Origin: Halomonas urmiana
GTDB taxonomy: Bacteria; Pseudomonadota; Gammaproteobacteria; Pseudomonadales; Halomonadaceae
Direction: 5' to 3'
DNA: 64,000 nucleotides
Assembly (NCBI RefSeq): GCF_005780185.1
Contig: NZ_VBUI01000017.1
Coordinates: 1-64,000 of the forward strand
The notes under the pieces were generated by a model. The model searched no databases. It saw nothing but the letters and a program-made list of their open reading frames with translations, and was not told the origin of the DNA. Position numbers and translations under genes: made by a program. Below, one piece after another: positions 1 to 8,862 of this stretch. Positions within the stretch are counted from its first letter, which is position 1; every line of letters begins with the position of its first letter.

Positions 1-642
1 GCCCAGCACGCCGCCGCGGCGATCTTCCACAACCAGGGCGAGGTGTGCATCGCCGGCTCCCGGCTGCTGGTCGAGAACTCGATCCGCGAGGCCTTCGTCG
101 AGAAGGTGCTGGCCGCCGCCGAGGCCATGCAGCCCGGCGACCCGCTGGACCCGAAAAGCTTCATGGGCGCCATGGTCGATCGCGCCCAGTACGAGCGGGT
201 GCTCGACTACATCCGCCGCGGCGTGGAGGAGGGCGCGATCCTGCGCACCGGCGGCGAGGCGACCGAGGTCGAGGGCAAGGGGCTCTTTATCCCGCCGACG
301 GTGTTCGACAGCGTCACCGAGCAGATGGCCATCGGCCGCGAGGAGATCTTCGGCCCGGTGCTCGCGGTGTTCGGCTTCGACAGCGAGGAGGAGGCGGTGC
401 GACTCGCCAACGACAGCGACTACGGCCTGGCGGCCGGGCTGTGGAGCCAGGATATCGATCGCATCATGCGCGTCACGCGCCGGCTGCGCTCGGGGCAGGT
501 GTTCGTCAACAACTGGGCGGGGGGCGATCAGACCATGCCGTTCGGCGGGGTCAAGCAGTCGGGCAACGGCCGCGACAAATCCCACCACTCCCTGGAGGAG
601 TACTCCGACCTGAAGAGCGTGTGGATAACGCTCGCGACCTGA
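1..642 (+). CDS. puuC: Gamma-glutamyl-gamma-aminobutyraldehyde dehydrogenase type ALDH, C-terminal part
   Basis: The gene is cut by the left edge; 213 residues remain in frame 1. It is the catalytic and C-terminal portion of an NAD(P)-dependent aldehyde dehydrogenase. The nucleophile cysteine sits in FHNQGEVCIAGSR (bases 46-48). EEIFGPV and the C-terminal PFGGVKQSGNGRDKS block also match the family. The wording of these motifs and the end SLEEYSDLKSVWITL resemble PuuC, which oxidises gamma-glutamyl-gamma-aminobutyraldehyde or related aminoaldehydes in putrescine breakdown. The NAD-binding N-terminus lies outside the window. It converges with a LuxR-type regulator that could control it. Membership of ALDH is certain; the exact substrate is inferred. 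Confidence 0.88.
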   Translation, partial: AQHAAAAIFHNQGEVCIAGSRLLVENSIREAFVEKVLAAAEAMQPGDPLDPKSFMGAMVDRAQYERVLDYIRRGVEEGAILRTGGEATEVEGKGLFIPPTVFDSVTEQMAIGREEIFGPVLAVFGFDSEEEAVRLANDSDYGLAAGLWSQDIDRIMRVTRRLRSGQVFVNNWAGGDQTMPFGGVKQSGNGRDKSHHSLEEYSDLKSVWITLAT

Positions 643-652
643 GCGTGGCCCT

Positions 653-698
653 GGCCCCTGACGGCCGCCGCCGAGGGCGGCGCGCCGGCCTAGGGGCC
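653..698. terminator. Hairpin between convergent genes
   Basis: GGCCCCT (653-659) pairs with AGGGGCC (692-698), and GCCGCC/GGCGGC runs inside make a larger stem. There is no T-run. It lies between convergent puuC and the luxR-type gene and overlaps the stop codon of the latter. It probably works as a bidirectional stop. Confidence 0.45.
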
Positions 699-1517
699 CG
701 CCTGGCGACGAGAGACCAGGGCCACGTGGTCGAGGAAGAGCCGGAACAGCTGCGACTGGCTCGAGACGTCCAGGCGCTGGTAGATGTGCTTGCGGTGGAC
801 CTTGACGGTGCCGTCGCTGATGTCGAGCTGCCGGGCCGCCGACTTGGTGGAGTGGCCCGCCAGCAGCAGCCTGACGATATCGCGCTCCCGGGCGGTAAGG
901 GCCTCCTGGCCGAAGCTGTCGAAGGCGGCCTCCACCGGCTCGTGCTCGGCCAGTCGCTCCTGGAAGCGCTGGCCCTGCCACTTCCAGTACTCCCCGAGCA
1001 GCACCTCCAGGACCGGGGCGACATGGCGCAGCGCCTGCAGGCCGCGCCGCGTCATTCGGGGCGCATCCTCGCGAAAGCCCAGTGACACCACCATCACCAC
1101 GTCGGCATCGACTCGGGCGAACAGGCCGACCTCGTCGGTCAGGCCCAGGGCGCGATAGTAGTGATGGTAGTAGTCGCTTGACTCGAAGCGGTCCGGGGCC
1201 AGCTCGCGCAGGCGATGGATGCCGCTCGCCAGGCCGTCGTGAACGGCCTTGAAGAAGGGGTCGAGCAGGTAGGCCTCGCTGAGGTAGCGCTCGATGCCCT
1301 GCTCGCGACGCCCCGGCGGGTAGTTGTCGTGGATCAGCAGCGGCCGATGCTGCGCCTGGTAGGTATTGATCAGGATGGTGTCGAAGCCGACCAGCTCGTG
1401 GAGGGTCTTCTCGAGCAGGGCGGGGAAGCCGACGCCGCCGGCCGCGAGGATCAGCTGGGCGAGACGCTGGTGCCAGGCCTGGCTATCGGCGATGGCGAGG
1501 GTGTCGGTGGAGAGCAC
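690..1517 (-). CDS. LuxR-family helix-turn-helix transcriptional regulator
   Basis: This is a DNA-binding regulator of about 275 residues. The C-terminal LuxR/GerE domain is clear: LTARERDIVRLLLAGHSTKSAARQL followed by the recognition helix DGTVKVHRKHIYQRLDV. The N-terminal 180 residues form an unassigned sensor domain containing LHELVGFDT and DYYHHYYRALGL; I see neither a receiver domain nor a clear acyl-homoserine-lactone signature. I chose the GTG at 1517 because AGGAA lies 9 bases upstream. In-frame ATGs at 1565 and 1604 lack such a site, and a TATGCT -10-like hexamer overlaps the 1565 ATG. It converges on puuC, so control of aminoaldehyde or polyamine use is a guess from position only. 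Confidence 0.82.
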   Translation of the reverse strand: MLSTDTLAIADSQAWHQRLAQLILAAGGVGFPALLEKTLHELVGFDTILINTYQAQHRPLLIHDNYPPGRREQGIERYLSEAYLLDPFFKAVHDGLASGIHRLRELAPDRFESSDYYHHYYRALGLTDEVGLFARVDADVVMVVSLGFREDAPRMTRRGLQALRHVAPVLEVLLGEYWKWQGQRFQERLAEHEPVEAAFDSFGQEALTARERDIVRLLLAGHSTKSAARQLDISDGTVKVHRKHIYQRLDVSSQSQLFRLFLDHVALVSRRQAGP

Positions 1518-1757
1518 GGCGGGGCGTTCCTGACGGCGTGGTGGGTTCCTTGGCCGGTCGAGCATAGCATGGCGAGTGGCGCGCCTTGCCGCCGTCGCAG
1601 CCAACGCACGGGGCTCGTGTCCCTACCCTTGCGCGAGGCGCGGTCCACCGGCGGGGGTAGCGGGATGGACGTGCTGGCCTCATCATGGCGCCAGTCACTA
1701 TCGTCACCATATCGCCAATATCATCGCGATCGATCGCAGGGAGGTCACGTCGACGCC

Positions 1758-2702
1758 ATGCTGGGATTCCTCCAGGGCTTTTCCTACGGCCTCTTCCTGA
1801 CCTGCCTGCCCTGGCTGCTGGTGGGCCTGATCAATCCGCGCCTGGCCGTGCCGATCGAGCCGCCCGGCCGGCTGCAGGTGATCCTGCGCTACTGCCTGGT
1901 GGTGCCCTTCATCAGCCTGCTGCTGTGGCTGACCTCGCTGTGGGGCGGCTTCGGGCCGACCCTCGCGGGCTGGCTGGCGGGGCTGGTGGCGATTCCCGTG
2001 GCCCTGCCGCTGGAGCGTCGCCTGCGCCGCTTCCTGGAGCGGCGGCGGGTGCGGCGCTTCCGGGAGCGCCTCGCCGCCGAGGCCGCCCGGCGCCGGGCCG
2101 AAGAGGAGCGCGAGGCCCACGAGGCGGGGCTGATGGTGCTCGATCCCGCCCGGCCCCCGGCCGAGGCCGACGACCTGGTGCTGGCGCTGTGCCGCGCCAA
2201 GCAGGCGCTGCTCGACGTGCACCGCCCCGACCTGGCCGTCCAGGCCGATCGCCTCTACAGCCGCTATCGCCACCTGCTGGGCGTGCTCGAGGGGCGCTTC
2301 GATCGCGGCGAGCTGGCCTTCGCCCGGGCCCGGGAGCTGGTCTCCCAGGTCGGCCTCGGCGCGGTGGATACGCTGCACTCCATGGCCTCCCAGGCCAGCG
2401 GGGTGGTCAACGTGGACGGCGACTTCGTGCGCCGGCGCCTCAGCCGCGAGGATCGCCGCCTCGGCACCCAGGAGCGCGAGGCCCTGCGGCGGCGCCTCGA
2501 GCTGCTCGAGGAGACCGAGCGGCGGCTGCGCGAGCTGGCCGCGCGCAACGAGGCGGCGCTGACCGTGCTCGACGATACCGCCGTCTCCCTGGCGCGCATC
2601 GAGACCAGCCGCCCCCAGGCCTCGGTCACCGCCGAGCGGGCGCTGGCGGAGCTGAGCCGCTTCGTCTCCCGCGCCGAGCGCTACGGACGCAGCGGCTCAT
2701 GA
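1758..2702 (+). CDS. Membrane protein with long charged helical tail, XpaC-like
   Basis: Predicted length is 314 residues. There are two or three hydrophobic helices in the first 85 residues (FSYGLFLTCLPWLLVGLI; CLVVPFISLLLWLTSLWGG; LAGWLAGLVAIPVAL). An Arg/Glu-rich, largely helical cytoplasmic part follows, with coiled-coil stretches near residues 90-125 and 225-300. The next gene is telA. In Bacillus the TelA homologue yaaN follows xpaC, which encodes a protein of this layout, so I call it XpaC-like by topology and gene order. I could not confirm sequence homology. The ATG at 1758 follows GGGAGG at a rather long distance; the hydrophobic N-terminus supports it. Confidence 0.7.
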   Translation: MLGFLQGFSYGLFLTCLPWLLVGLINPRLAVPIEPPGRLQVILRYCLVVPFISLLLWLTSLWGGFGPTLAGWLAGLVAIPVALPLERRLRRFLERRRVRRFRERLAAEAARRRAEEEREAHEAGLMVLDPARPPAEADDLVLALCRAKQALLDVHRPDLAVQADRLYSRYRHLLGVLEGRFDRGELAFARARELVSQVGLGAVDTLHSMASQASGVVNVDGDFVRRRLSREDRRLGTQEREALRRRLELLEETERRLRELAARNEAALTVLDDTAVSLARIETSRPQASVTAERALAELSRFVSRAERYGRSGS

Positions 2703-2772
2703 CGTTCGCCCGGGCCCCGGGCCCGCGACACCGCCTGATCCCACCCCCGACCGTTTCCTTGGAGAGGTGACC

Positions 2773-3960
2773 ATGACCCAGCAATCCCCAGATGGCGCCC
2801 GCCTGGCGCTGCCGCCGGTGGAGGAGATCGCCCGCGACCTGGACGACGGGGGAACCTCCGCTCGCGCCGATGACGACGCGACCCTGTCGGCACAGGCCGA
2901 TGCCTTCGTCGAGTCGCTGCTGGACGGCGGCGATGCCGAGGCCCAGGCGCGCCAGCGCCGCGCCGTCGACGAGCTGGGCCTGGAGCTTCAGCAGCAGGCC
3001 GCCCACCAGAGCGCGATGCTGCAGACCCCACTGCGTCAGCTGGCCCACCACGGCGACGAGGGCGGCCCGGTGGCCAAGGCGCTGGTCGACCTGCGCGGGC
3101 GCATGCAGTCGCTGGACCCCGCCCGGCACAATCTCGCCTCGGGCCCGCTGGATCGGGTGATGGCGCTGATCCCGGGGGCCGGCAGCCGCCTGCAGCGCTA
3201 TTTCCGCAAGTTCGAGACGGCCCAGCAGGCACTGGACGCGATCATCGCCGACCTGGAAGGCGGCCGCGACATGCTGCGCCGCGACAACCTGACCCTCGAC
3301 GACGATCAGCAGGCGCTGCGCGAGACCCTCGCCAAGCTCACGCGCCAGATCGCCCTGGGGCGGCGCATCGACGATCGCCTGCAGGTCGCCATCGCGCGGC
3401 GCGATGAACAGGACCCGCAGCGACGCTTTCTCGAGGAGGAGTTGCTCTTCCCGCTGCGCCAGCGCATCGTCGACCTGCAGCAGCAGCTGGCGGTCAGCCA
3501 GCAGGGCGTGCTGGCCCTCGAGGTGATCATCCGCAACAACCGCGAGCTGATGCGCGGTGTCGACCGTGCCATCAACGTCACCGTCTCGGCGCTGACCGTG
3601 GCGGTGACCGTGGCCCTGGCGTTGGCCAACCAGCGCCTGGTGCTCGATCGCGTCGAGTCGCTCAATGCCACCACCTCGGAGATGATCGGCGGCACCGCTC
3701 GAGCGCTGCGCCAGCAGGGCGTGGACATCCAGCAGCGGGCCTCGTCGGCGATGCTCGACATGCAGGCCCTGGAGGAGGCCTTCGGCGAGGTGATCGGGGC
3801 CATCGACGACCTCTCGCGCTATCGCCGCGAGGCACTGCCGCGCCTGGACGACCAGATCGACCGGCTGGCGACCCTGGCCGGCCAGGGCGGCGAGGCCATC
3901 GATCGCCTGGCACGCGGTCGCGAGGGAGAGGACACCATCGAGCCCGACCGGCACGGCTGA
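2773..3960 (+). CDS. TelA/KlaA-family toxic anion resistance protein
   Basis: A soluble, almost wholly helical protein of 395 residues with the TelA family layout. Motifs include PLRQLAHHGDEGGPVAKALVDLR, the block around GSRLQRYFRKFETAQ, and the central DLEGGRDMLRRDNLTLDDDQ. TelA proteins were found through tellurite resistance, but their biochemical role is still unsettled; envelope stress or membrane maintenance is often proposed. The ATG at 2773 has GGAGAGG 5 bases upstream. It follows the XpaC-like membrane gene by 70 bases on the same strand, so the two probably form an operon and may act together. Confidence 0.85.
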   Translation: MTQQSPDGARLALPPVEEIARDLDDGGTSARADDDATLSAQADAFVESLLDGGDAEAQARQRRAVDELGLELQQQAAHQSAMLQTPLRQLAHHGDEGGPVAKALVDLRGRMQSLDPARHNLASGPLDRVMALIPGAGSRLQRYFRKFETAQQALDAIIADLEGGRDMLRRDNLTLDDDQQALRETLAKLTRQIALGRRIDDRLQVAIARRDEQDPQRRFLEEELLFPLRQRIVDLQQQLAVSQQGVLALEVIIRNNRELMRGVDRAINVTVSALTVAVTVALALANQRLVLDRVESLNATTSEMIGGTARALRQQGVDIQQRASSAMLDMQALEEAFGEVIGAIDDLSRYRREALPRLDDQIDRLATLAGQGGEAIDRLARGREGEDTIEPDRHG

Positions 3961-4033
3961 CCCTGCATCCCGCCCGCACTGGACTATGCTGCTCGAAGGC
4001 GCCGGGTCCGGCGCGTAACGGAGGGGCAGGGCG

Positions 4034-5338
4034 ATGGCTGGGGAAAAGAACATCTTCGTGGTGGGGCTCAACGACTTCAATCGCCAGCGGCTCGAGACGC
4101 TGCGCGGCGCCGAGCACTGGCGCTTCCACGGCACCATCGCGCCCGAGGCGGTCTACGACACCGAGGAGTTCGATATCGCCGCCATGCTGGCCGAGGCGAC
4201 GGCCCAGCTCGAGGCCTTCGAGGGCTCCATCGACGCCATCGTCGGCTACATGGACTTTCCCGTCTCGACCATGCTGCCGATCCTCTGCGAGCGCTTCGGC
4301 ACCACGTCGACGACCCTCGCGAGCCTGCTCAAGTGCGAGCACAAATACTGGAGCCGCCGGGTGCAGAAGGAGGTCATCCCCGACTTCATCCCGGGCTTCA
4401 CGGCCTTCGATCCCTTCGACGACGAGGCGTTGGTCCGGATCGGCGAGGCGGGGCTCTACTTCCCCTTCTTCATCAAGCCGATCAAGTCCTCGGGATCGCG
4501 GCTGGGCTTTCGCATCGACACCCCCGAGGACTTCTATCAAGCCATCGACCAGCTGCGTGAGGCCATCGGGCTGATCGCCGACCCCTTCAACACGGTGCTG
4601 GAGCAGGCACGGCTGCCCGACGAGATCGCCGCGGTGGACGGCCACTTCTGCATGGCCGAGGAGATCATCGGCGGCTGGCAGTGCACCGTGGAGGGGTACG
4701 TCTTCGCGGGAGACGTGGTCAGCTATGGGATCGTCGACTCGCTGCGCTATCCCCAGGTGCTGAGCTTCTTCCACTACCGCTATCCCTCGGGGCTGCCCGA
4801 GCCCATCCAGGCGAAGATGCGCGAGCTGACCGAGACGGTGATGACCCATATCGGCTACGACAATGCCGCCTTCAACGTCGAGTACTTCTGGGACGAGGTG
4901 CAGGACCGCATCTGGCTGCTCGAGATCAACACGCGCATCTCCCAGTCCCACTGCGATCTTTTCGAGAAGGTCGACGGTATCAGCCATCAGCAGGTCACCC
5001 TCGACCTGGGGCTGGGACAGCGTCCCGACATGCCGCATCGGCAGGGGGCGTTTCCCATGGCGGCCAAGTTCTTCTATCGGGTGTTCTTCACCGATGCCCT
5101 GGTGACCCGGGTGCCGACGCCTTCGGAGCTCGCCGAGCTCGAGGCCGACTTCCCGGGCGCGATGATCGATATCCAGGTGGCGGAAGGGCAGTGGCTCTCC
5201 TCGCTGCCCGAGCAGGACAGCTACAGCTTCGCCCTGGCGCATGTCTGGCTGGGGGCGACCACGGCCGACGGGCTGCTCGCCGACTACGATCGGCTGGCGG
5301 CGCGCCTGGCCTTCGAGTTCGACCAGGTCCAGGGCTGA
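4034..5338 (+). CDS. ATP-grasp domain ligase of unknown substrate
   Basis: This protein has 434 residues. The N-terminus (KNIFVVGLNDFNRQRLETL) resembles a Rossmann-like pre-ATP-grasp domain. The central part has ATP-grasp features: FFIKPIKSSGSRLGFRI as the lysine and glycine-rich loop, the acidic strand CMAEEIIGG, and FNVEYFW... WLLEINTRISQSH as the metal-binding Glu/Asn pair. ATP-grasp enzymes activate a carboxylate as acyl phosphate and join it to an amine, thiol or similar group. Substrate-specific features are not recognisable. A strong GGAGGGG site precedes the ATG. The hydrolase and transporter genes follow at 32 and 50 bases, so it is the probable first gene of a three-gene cassette. 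Confidence 0.82.
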   Translation: MAGEKNIFVVGLNDFNRQRLETLRGAEHWRFHGTIAPEAVYDTEEFDIAAMLAEATAQLEAFEGSIDAIVGYMDFPVSTMLPILCERFGTTSTTLASLLKCEHKYWSRRVQKEVIPDFIPGFTAFDPFDDEALVRIGEAGLYFPFFIKPIKSSGSRLGFRIDTPEDFYQAIDQLREAIGLIADPFNTVLEQARLPDEIAAVDGHFCMAEEIIGGWQCTVEGYVFAGDVVSYGIVDSLRYPQVLSFFHYRYPSGLPEPIQAKMRELTETVMTHIGYDNAAFNVEYFWDEVQDRIWLLEINTRISQSHCDLFEKVDGISHQQVTLDLGLGQRPDMPHRQGAFPMAAKFFYRVFFTDALVTRVPTPSELAELEADFPGAMIDIQVAEGQWLSSLPEQDSYSFALAHVWLGATTADGLLADYDRLAARLAFEFDQVQG

Positions 5339-5370
5339 GCGGGCCATCACGGGACAAGGAGAGCAGGATC

Positions 5371-7404
5371 ATGCGCATCGTCAACGACTTCCCGCGCCGG
5401 GTCATGGAGGAGGAAACCTGGATCCCGCTGCCCGACGGCGGCCGCCTGGCGGCGAGGATCTGGCGGCCGGTGGACGCCGAGATTCATCCCGTGCCGGCGA
5501 TCCTCGAGTACCTGCCCTATCGCAAGCGCGACCTCACTGCCGAGCGCGACGTGCAGAGCCATCCCTACTGGGCGGGGCACGGCTATGCCGGGGTGCGGGT
5601 CGACATCCGCGGTACCGGCGAATCCGACGGCGTGCTCACCGACGAGTACCTGCCGAGCGAGTTGGACGACGGCCTGGTGGTTCTCGAATGGCTCCAGGCC
5701 CAACCCTGGTGCACCGGCGACGTCGGCATGATCGGCATCTCCTGGGGCGGCTTCAACGGCCTGCAGATCGCCGCCCTGCGTCCCCCCCAGCTCAAGGCCG
5801 TGATCACGATCTGCTTCACCGACGACCGCTACGCCGACGACATCCACCACATGGGCGGCTGCCTGCTGGGCGACAACCTCTCCTGGGCCTCGACCATGTT
5901 CGACGGCAACGCCTGCCCGCCCGACCCGGACCTGGTGGGCGAGCGCTGGCGCGACATGTGGCTCGAGCGTCTGGACGGCAGCGGCCTGTGGCTCGCCCAG
6001 TGGCTCGAGCACCAGCGGCGCGATGACTACTGGAAGCACGGTTCGGTGTGCGAGGACTACACGGCGATCCAGTGCCCGGTCTATGCCGTCAGCGGCTGGG
6101 CCGACGGCTACTGCAACGCTGTCTTCCGCCTGCTGGCGGGGCTTCACGTGCCGCGCAAGGGACTGGTCGGCCCCTGGGCCCACAAGTACCCGCACCTCGG
6201 CGTGCCGGGACCGGCCATCGGCTTCCTGCAGGAGTCGCTGCGCTGGTGGGACCAGTGGCTCAAGGGTCACGATACCGGGATCATGGAGGAGCCCATGCTG
6301 CGGGTCTGGATGCAGGAGTCGATGCCGCCGTCGGCGCGCTATGACGAGCGCCCCGGACGCTGGGTCGCCGAGCCCCAGTGGCCGTCGCCGAACATCACCC
6401 CGCAGGCCTTCCGACTCACCCAGGGCCACGATCTGATGGCTGAGGACGAGCCGCGAGAGGACCCGCCGGAGGCCACCCTGGACCTTCGCTCGCCGCTCTC
6501 GGTGGGGCTCTATGCGGGCAAGTGGTGCTCCTACAATGCGCCCCCGGATCTGCCCCATGATCAGCGTGAGGAGGATGGTGGCTGCCTGATCTTCCAGACG
6601 CCGCGTCTCGAGGCGGCGCTGGAGATCTGCGGCTCGCCGCTGGTCGAGCTCGAGCTCAGCGCCGACCAGCCGGTGGCGATGGTGGCGCTGCGCCTCTCCG
6701 ATATCGGCGAGGACGACAAGGCCACCCGCGTCTCCTACGGCCTGCTCAACCTCACCCACCGCGACAGCAACGAGCATCCCGAACCGCTGGTACCGGGCCA
6801 ACGCTATCGAGTGTCCATCCCGCTCAAGCACATCGCCCAGCAGTTCCCGGCGGGCCACGCCATTCGCCTGTCGCTCTCCACCAGCTACTGGCCGCTGGCG
6901 TGGCCCTCGCCCGAGCCGGTGCGGATCACCCTCTGGCCCGGCGCCAGTCGGTTGGTGCTGCCGCGGCGCGAGCCACGCCCCGCGGAGGAGGCGGCGCTGC
7001 CCGCCTTCGCCGAGCCCGAGGGCGCGCCGGCGCTGGCCAAGACGCTGCTGCAGCCCAGCCAGGAGTCCTGGCGGGTGATCCGCGACCTGGCCCAGGATCG
7101 CACCACCCTGGAGGTGGTCCACGACGAGGGGCGCTACCGGATCGACGACATCGACCTGGAGATCGCCGCCAGCGTCACCGAGCGCTACTCCTACGCCTAC
7201 GGCAGCTACGAGAGCGTCAGCGGCTGGACCGAGTGGCAACGCAGCTTCCGGCGCGGGGAGTGGGAGGTCCACACCCTGACCCGCACCCTGCTGACCTCTG
7301 ATGCCAACAACTTCCGCATCCGCGCTACCCTCGATGCCTGGGAGGGTGAGACCCGCATCTTCGCCAGGACCTGGGACGAGACGATCCCCCGGGACCTCGT
7401 CTAG
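5371..7404 (+). CDS. CocE/NonD-family alpha/beta hydrolase (Xaa-Pro dipeptidyl-peptidase-like)
   Basis: 677 residues, matching the CocE/NonD serine hydrolases. The catalytic serine lies in MIGISWGGFNG, the aspartate probably in VSGWADGY, and the histidine in GPWAHKYPH. The N-terminal substrate channel begins EETWIPLPDGGRLAARIWRP. The C-terminal jelly-roll (PepX_C-like) domain covers roughly residues 370-520 and ends in the ITLWPG segment. About 150 further residues follow that I cannot assign. Relatives cleave cocaine-type esters, alpha-amino-acid esters or Xaa-Pro peptides; no signal peptide is visible, so it is probably cytoplasmic. The start at 5371 has AAGGAGA upstream. It lies between the ATP-grasp ligase and a transporter and may act on the same metabolite. 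Confidence 0.88.
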   Translation: MRIVNDFPRRVMEEETWIPLPDGGRLAARIWRPVDAEIHPVPAILEYLPYRKRDLTAERDVQSHPYWAGHGYAGVRVDIRGTGESDGVLTDEYLPSELDDGLVVLEWLQAQPWCTGDVGMIGISWGGFNGLQIAALRPPQLKAVITICFTDDRYADDIHHMGGCLLGDNLSWASTMFDGNACPPDPDLVGERWRDMWLERLDGSGLWLAQWLEHQRRDDYWKHGSVCEDYTAIQCPVYAVSGWADGYCNAVFRLLAGLHVPRKGLVGPWAHKYPHLGVPGPAIGFLQESLRWWDQWLKGHDTGIMEEPMLRVWMQESMPPSARYDERPGRWVAEPQWPSPNITPQAFRLTQGHDLMAEDEPREDPPEATLDLRSPLSVGLYAGKWCSYNAPPDLPHDQREEDGGCLIFQTPRLEAALEICGSPLVELELSADQPVAMVALRLSDIGEDDKATRVSYGLLNLTHRDSNEHPEPLVPGQRYRVSIPLKHIAQQFPAGHAIRLSLSTSYWPLAWPSPEPVRITLWPGASRLVLPRREPRPAEEAALPAFAEPEGAPALAKTLLQPSQESWRVIRDLAQDRTTLEVVHDEGRYRIDDIDLEIAASVTERYSYAYGSYESVSGWTEWQRSFRRGEWEVHTLTRTLLTSDANNFRIRATLDAWEGETRIFARTWDETIPRDLV

Positions 7405-7454
7405 GGCAGGGGAGGCTGCTATCGTGACGACCTGATTCATACCGGGACGCGCCG

Positions 7455-8816
7455 ATGAGCCTCACCTCCGCCGCCGTGGCCGCGACCGCGACGCCGCGTG
7501 CCTCGCGCAAGGAAATTCTCGGCTGGGCGATGTTCGACTTCGCCGGCCAGGCCTACACCCTGCTGATCATCACTGTAGTGTTCGGCGAACTCTTCACCAC
7601 GGTGATCGTCGGCGATCGCGGCGACGGCTATCGCCTGGCCAACTTCCTGTGGAGCCTGGCGCTGGCCATGAGCTACCTGCTGGTGGTGCTCACCGGTCCG
7701 CTGTGCGGGGCGGTGATGGACTACCAGGCGTCGAAGAAGCGCTTCCTATTCGTCAGCTACCTGGCTACCGTGGCGGCCTCCGCGATGCTCTACTTCGTGG
7801 TGCCGGGGGCGGTGCTGCTGGGGGTGGTGTTGATCGTGATCGCCAACTACGCCTTCTCCATGGGCGAGTCGTTCATCGCCGCCTTCCTGCCCGACCTCGG
7901 TCCGCCGGAGGATCTGGGCAAGATATCCGGCTTCGGCTGGGCGCTGGGCTACGTCGGCGGGCTGCTCGCCGCGGGCTTCTCGCTGTTCATGCTGGGCGAG
8001 GCCACGGCGGAGAACTTCGCGCGCGTCCGCTGGGTGGGGCCCTTCGCCGCGGGCTTCTTCCTGATCGCCGCGGTGCCCACCTTCCTGTGGGTGCGGGAGC
8101 GCGGCACGCCTCAACCGCCGGGCAAGTCCTATCGCGAGATCGCCGTGGCGCGGGTCGCGACCACGCTGCACGAACTGAAGCGCTTCCGCGACCTGGGCAT
8201 CTTCCTGGTCTCGCTGCTCTTCTCCATGGCCGGCGTCTACATCGTCATCGCCTTCGCCTTCATCTACGGTGCCCAGGTGATCGGCTGGGACGAGGCGATC
8301 CGCAACCTCATGTTCATCATCGTGCAGATCACCGCCGCCGTCGGGGCGCTCGGCTTCGGGTTCATCCAGGATCGCATCGGCACGCGTATCACCTACCTCT
8401 TCACCCTGGGGCTCTGGGTGGCGGCGATACTCTCCATCTGGGCCACCCCCGAGGTCACCGCCTTCCTGAATGCCCACCTCGGCCTCGCCTGGGAGGCGCA
8501 GCACCTCTTCCTGGTGGTGGGCTGCCTGGCGGGGCTCTCCCTGGGCTCCAGCCAGTCGGCCAGCCGCGCGCTGGTGGGCCTCTTCTCGCCGAGCCGCAAG
8601 GCCGCCGAGTTCTTCGGTTTCTGGGGGCTGGCCAACAAGCTTGCCGGGGTGATCGGCATCATCGGCCTGGGGCTGCTCCAGTCGCTGGTGGGGCTCAAGG
8701 CCTCGATCCTACTCTGCGCAGCGCTGTTCATCGTCGCCATCCTGGTCTGCCTGTTCGTCGACCAGGCGCGCGGCCAGCAGGCGGCCCGCGACTGGGAGGC
8801 GCGCAACGGCCGGTGA
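7455..8816 (+). CDS. UMF1/Atg22-type major facilitator transporter
   Basis: 453 residues with about 12 hydrophobic helices. The N-terminus EILGWAMFDFAGQAYTLLI matches the WAxYDxAN-type opening of UMF1 (Atg22-like) transporters, and YDFA-type plus GxxxD loop features follow. The C-terminal half contains SLGSSQSASRALVGLFSPSRKAAEFFGF, typical of this group. The substrates of bacterial members are largely unknown. It starts 50 bases after the CocE/NonD hydrolase, with only a weak ribosome site. It is therefore the likely importer or exporter for the compound handled by the ligase and hydrolase. Confidence 0.83.
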   Translation: MSLTSAAVAATATPRASRKEILGWAMFDFAGQAYTLLIITVVFGELFTTVIVGDRGDGYRLANFLWSLALAMSYLLVVLTGPLCGAVMDYQASKKRFLFVSYLATVAASAMLYFVVPGAVLLGVVLIVIANYAFSMGESFIAAFLPDLGPPEDLGKISGFGWALGYVGGLLAAGFSLFMLGEATAENFARVRWVGPFAAGFFLIAAVPTFLWVRERGTPQPPGKSYREIAVARVATTLHELKRFRDLGIFLVSLLFSMAGVYIVIAFAFIYGAQVIGWDEAIRNLMFIIVQITAAVGALGFGFIQDRIGTRITYLFTLGLWVAAILSIWATPEVTAFLNAHLGLAWEAQHLFLVVGCLAGLSLGSSQSASRALVGLFSPSRKAAEFFGFWGLANKLAGVIGIIGLGLLQSLVGLKASILLCAALFIVAILVCLFVDQARGQQAARDWEARNGR

Positions 8817-8862
8817 AGCCGCTAGACTGAAGGCATTCCCGCGGCTTCCGGAGGTTGCCGTG

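Noticed and set aside
45..1085. Long plus-strand open frame of 346 codons over puuC and the regulator
   Set aside because: It spans a stop-separated convergent pair, is Arg/Gly/Ala-rich in shadow fashion, and both true genes have clear family motifs in other frames.
1726..1737. 12-bp palindrome GCGATCGATCGC upstream of the XpaC-like gene
   Set aside because: It is short and made of common GATC-type sequence; no regulator can be linked to it.
2626..4137. Long minus-strand open frames opposite telA and other genes (also 5347-7440 and 47762-48244)
   Set aside because: They are antisense shadows of GC-rich genes, with His/Gln/Arg-rich low-complexity translations and no ribosome site.
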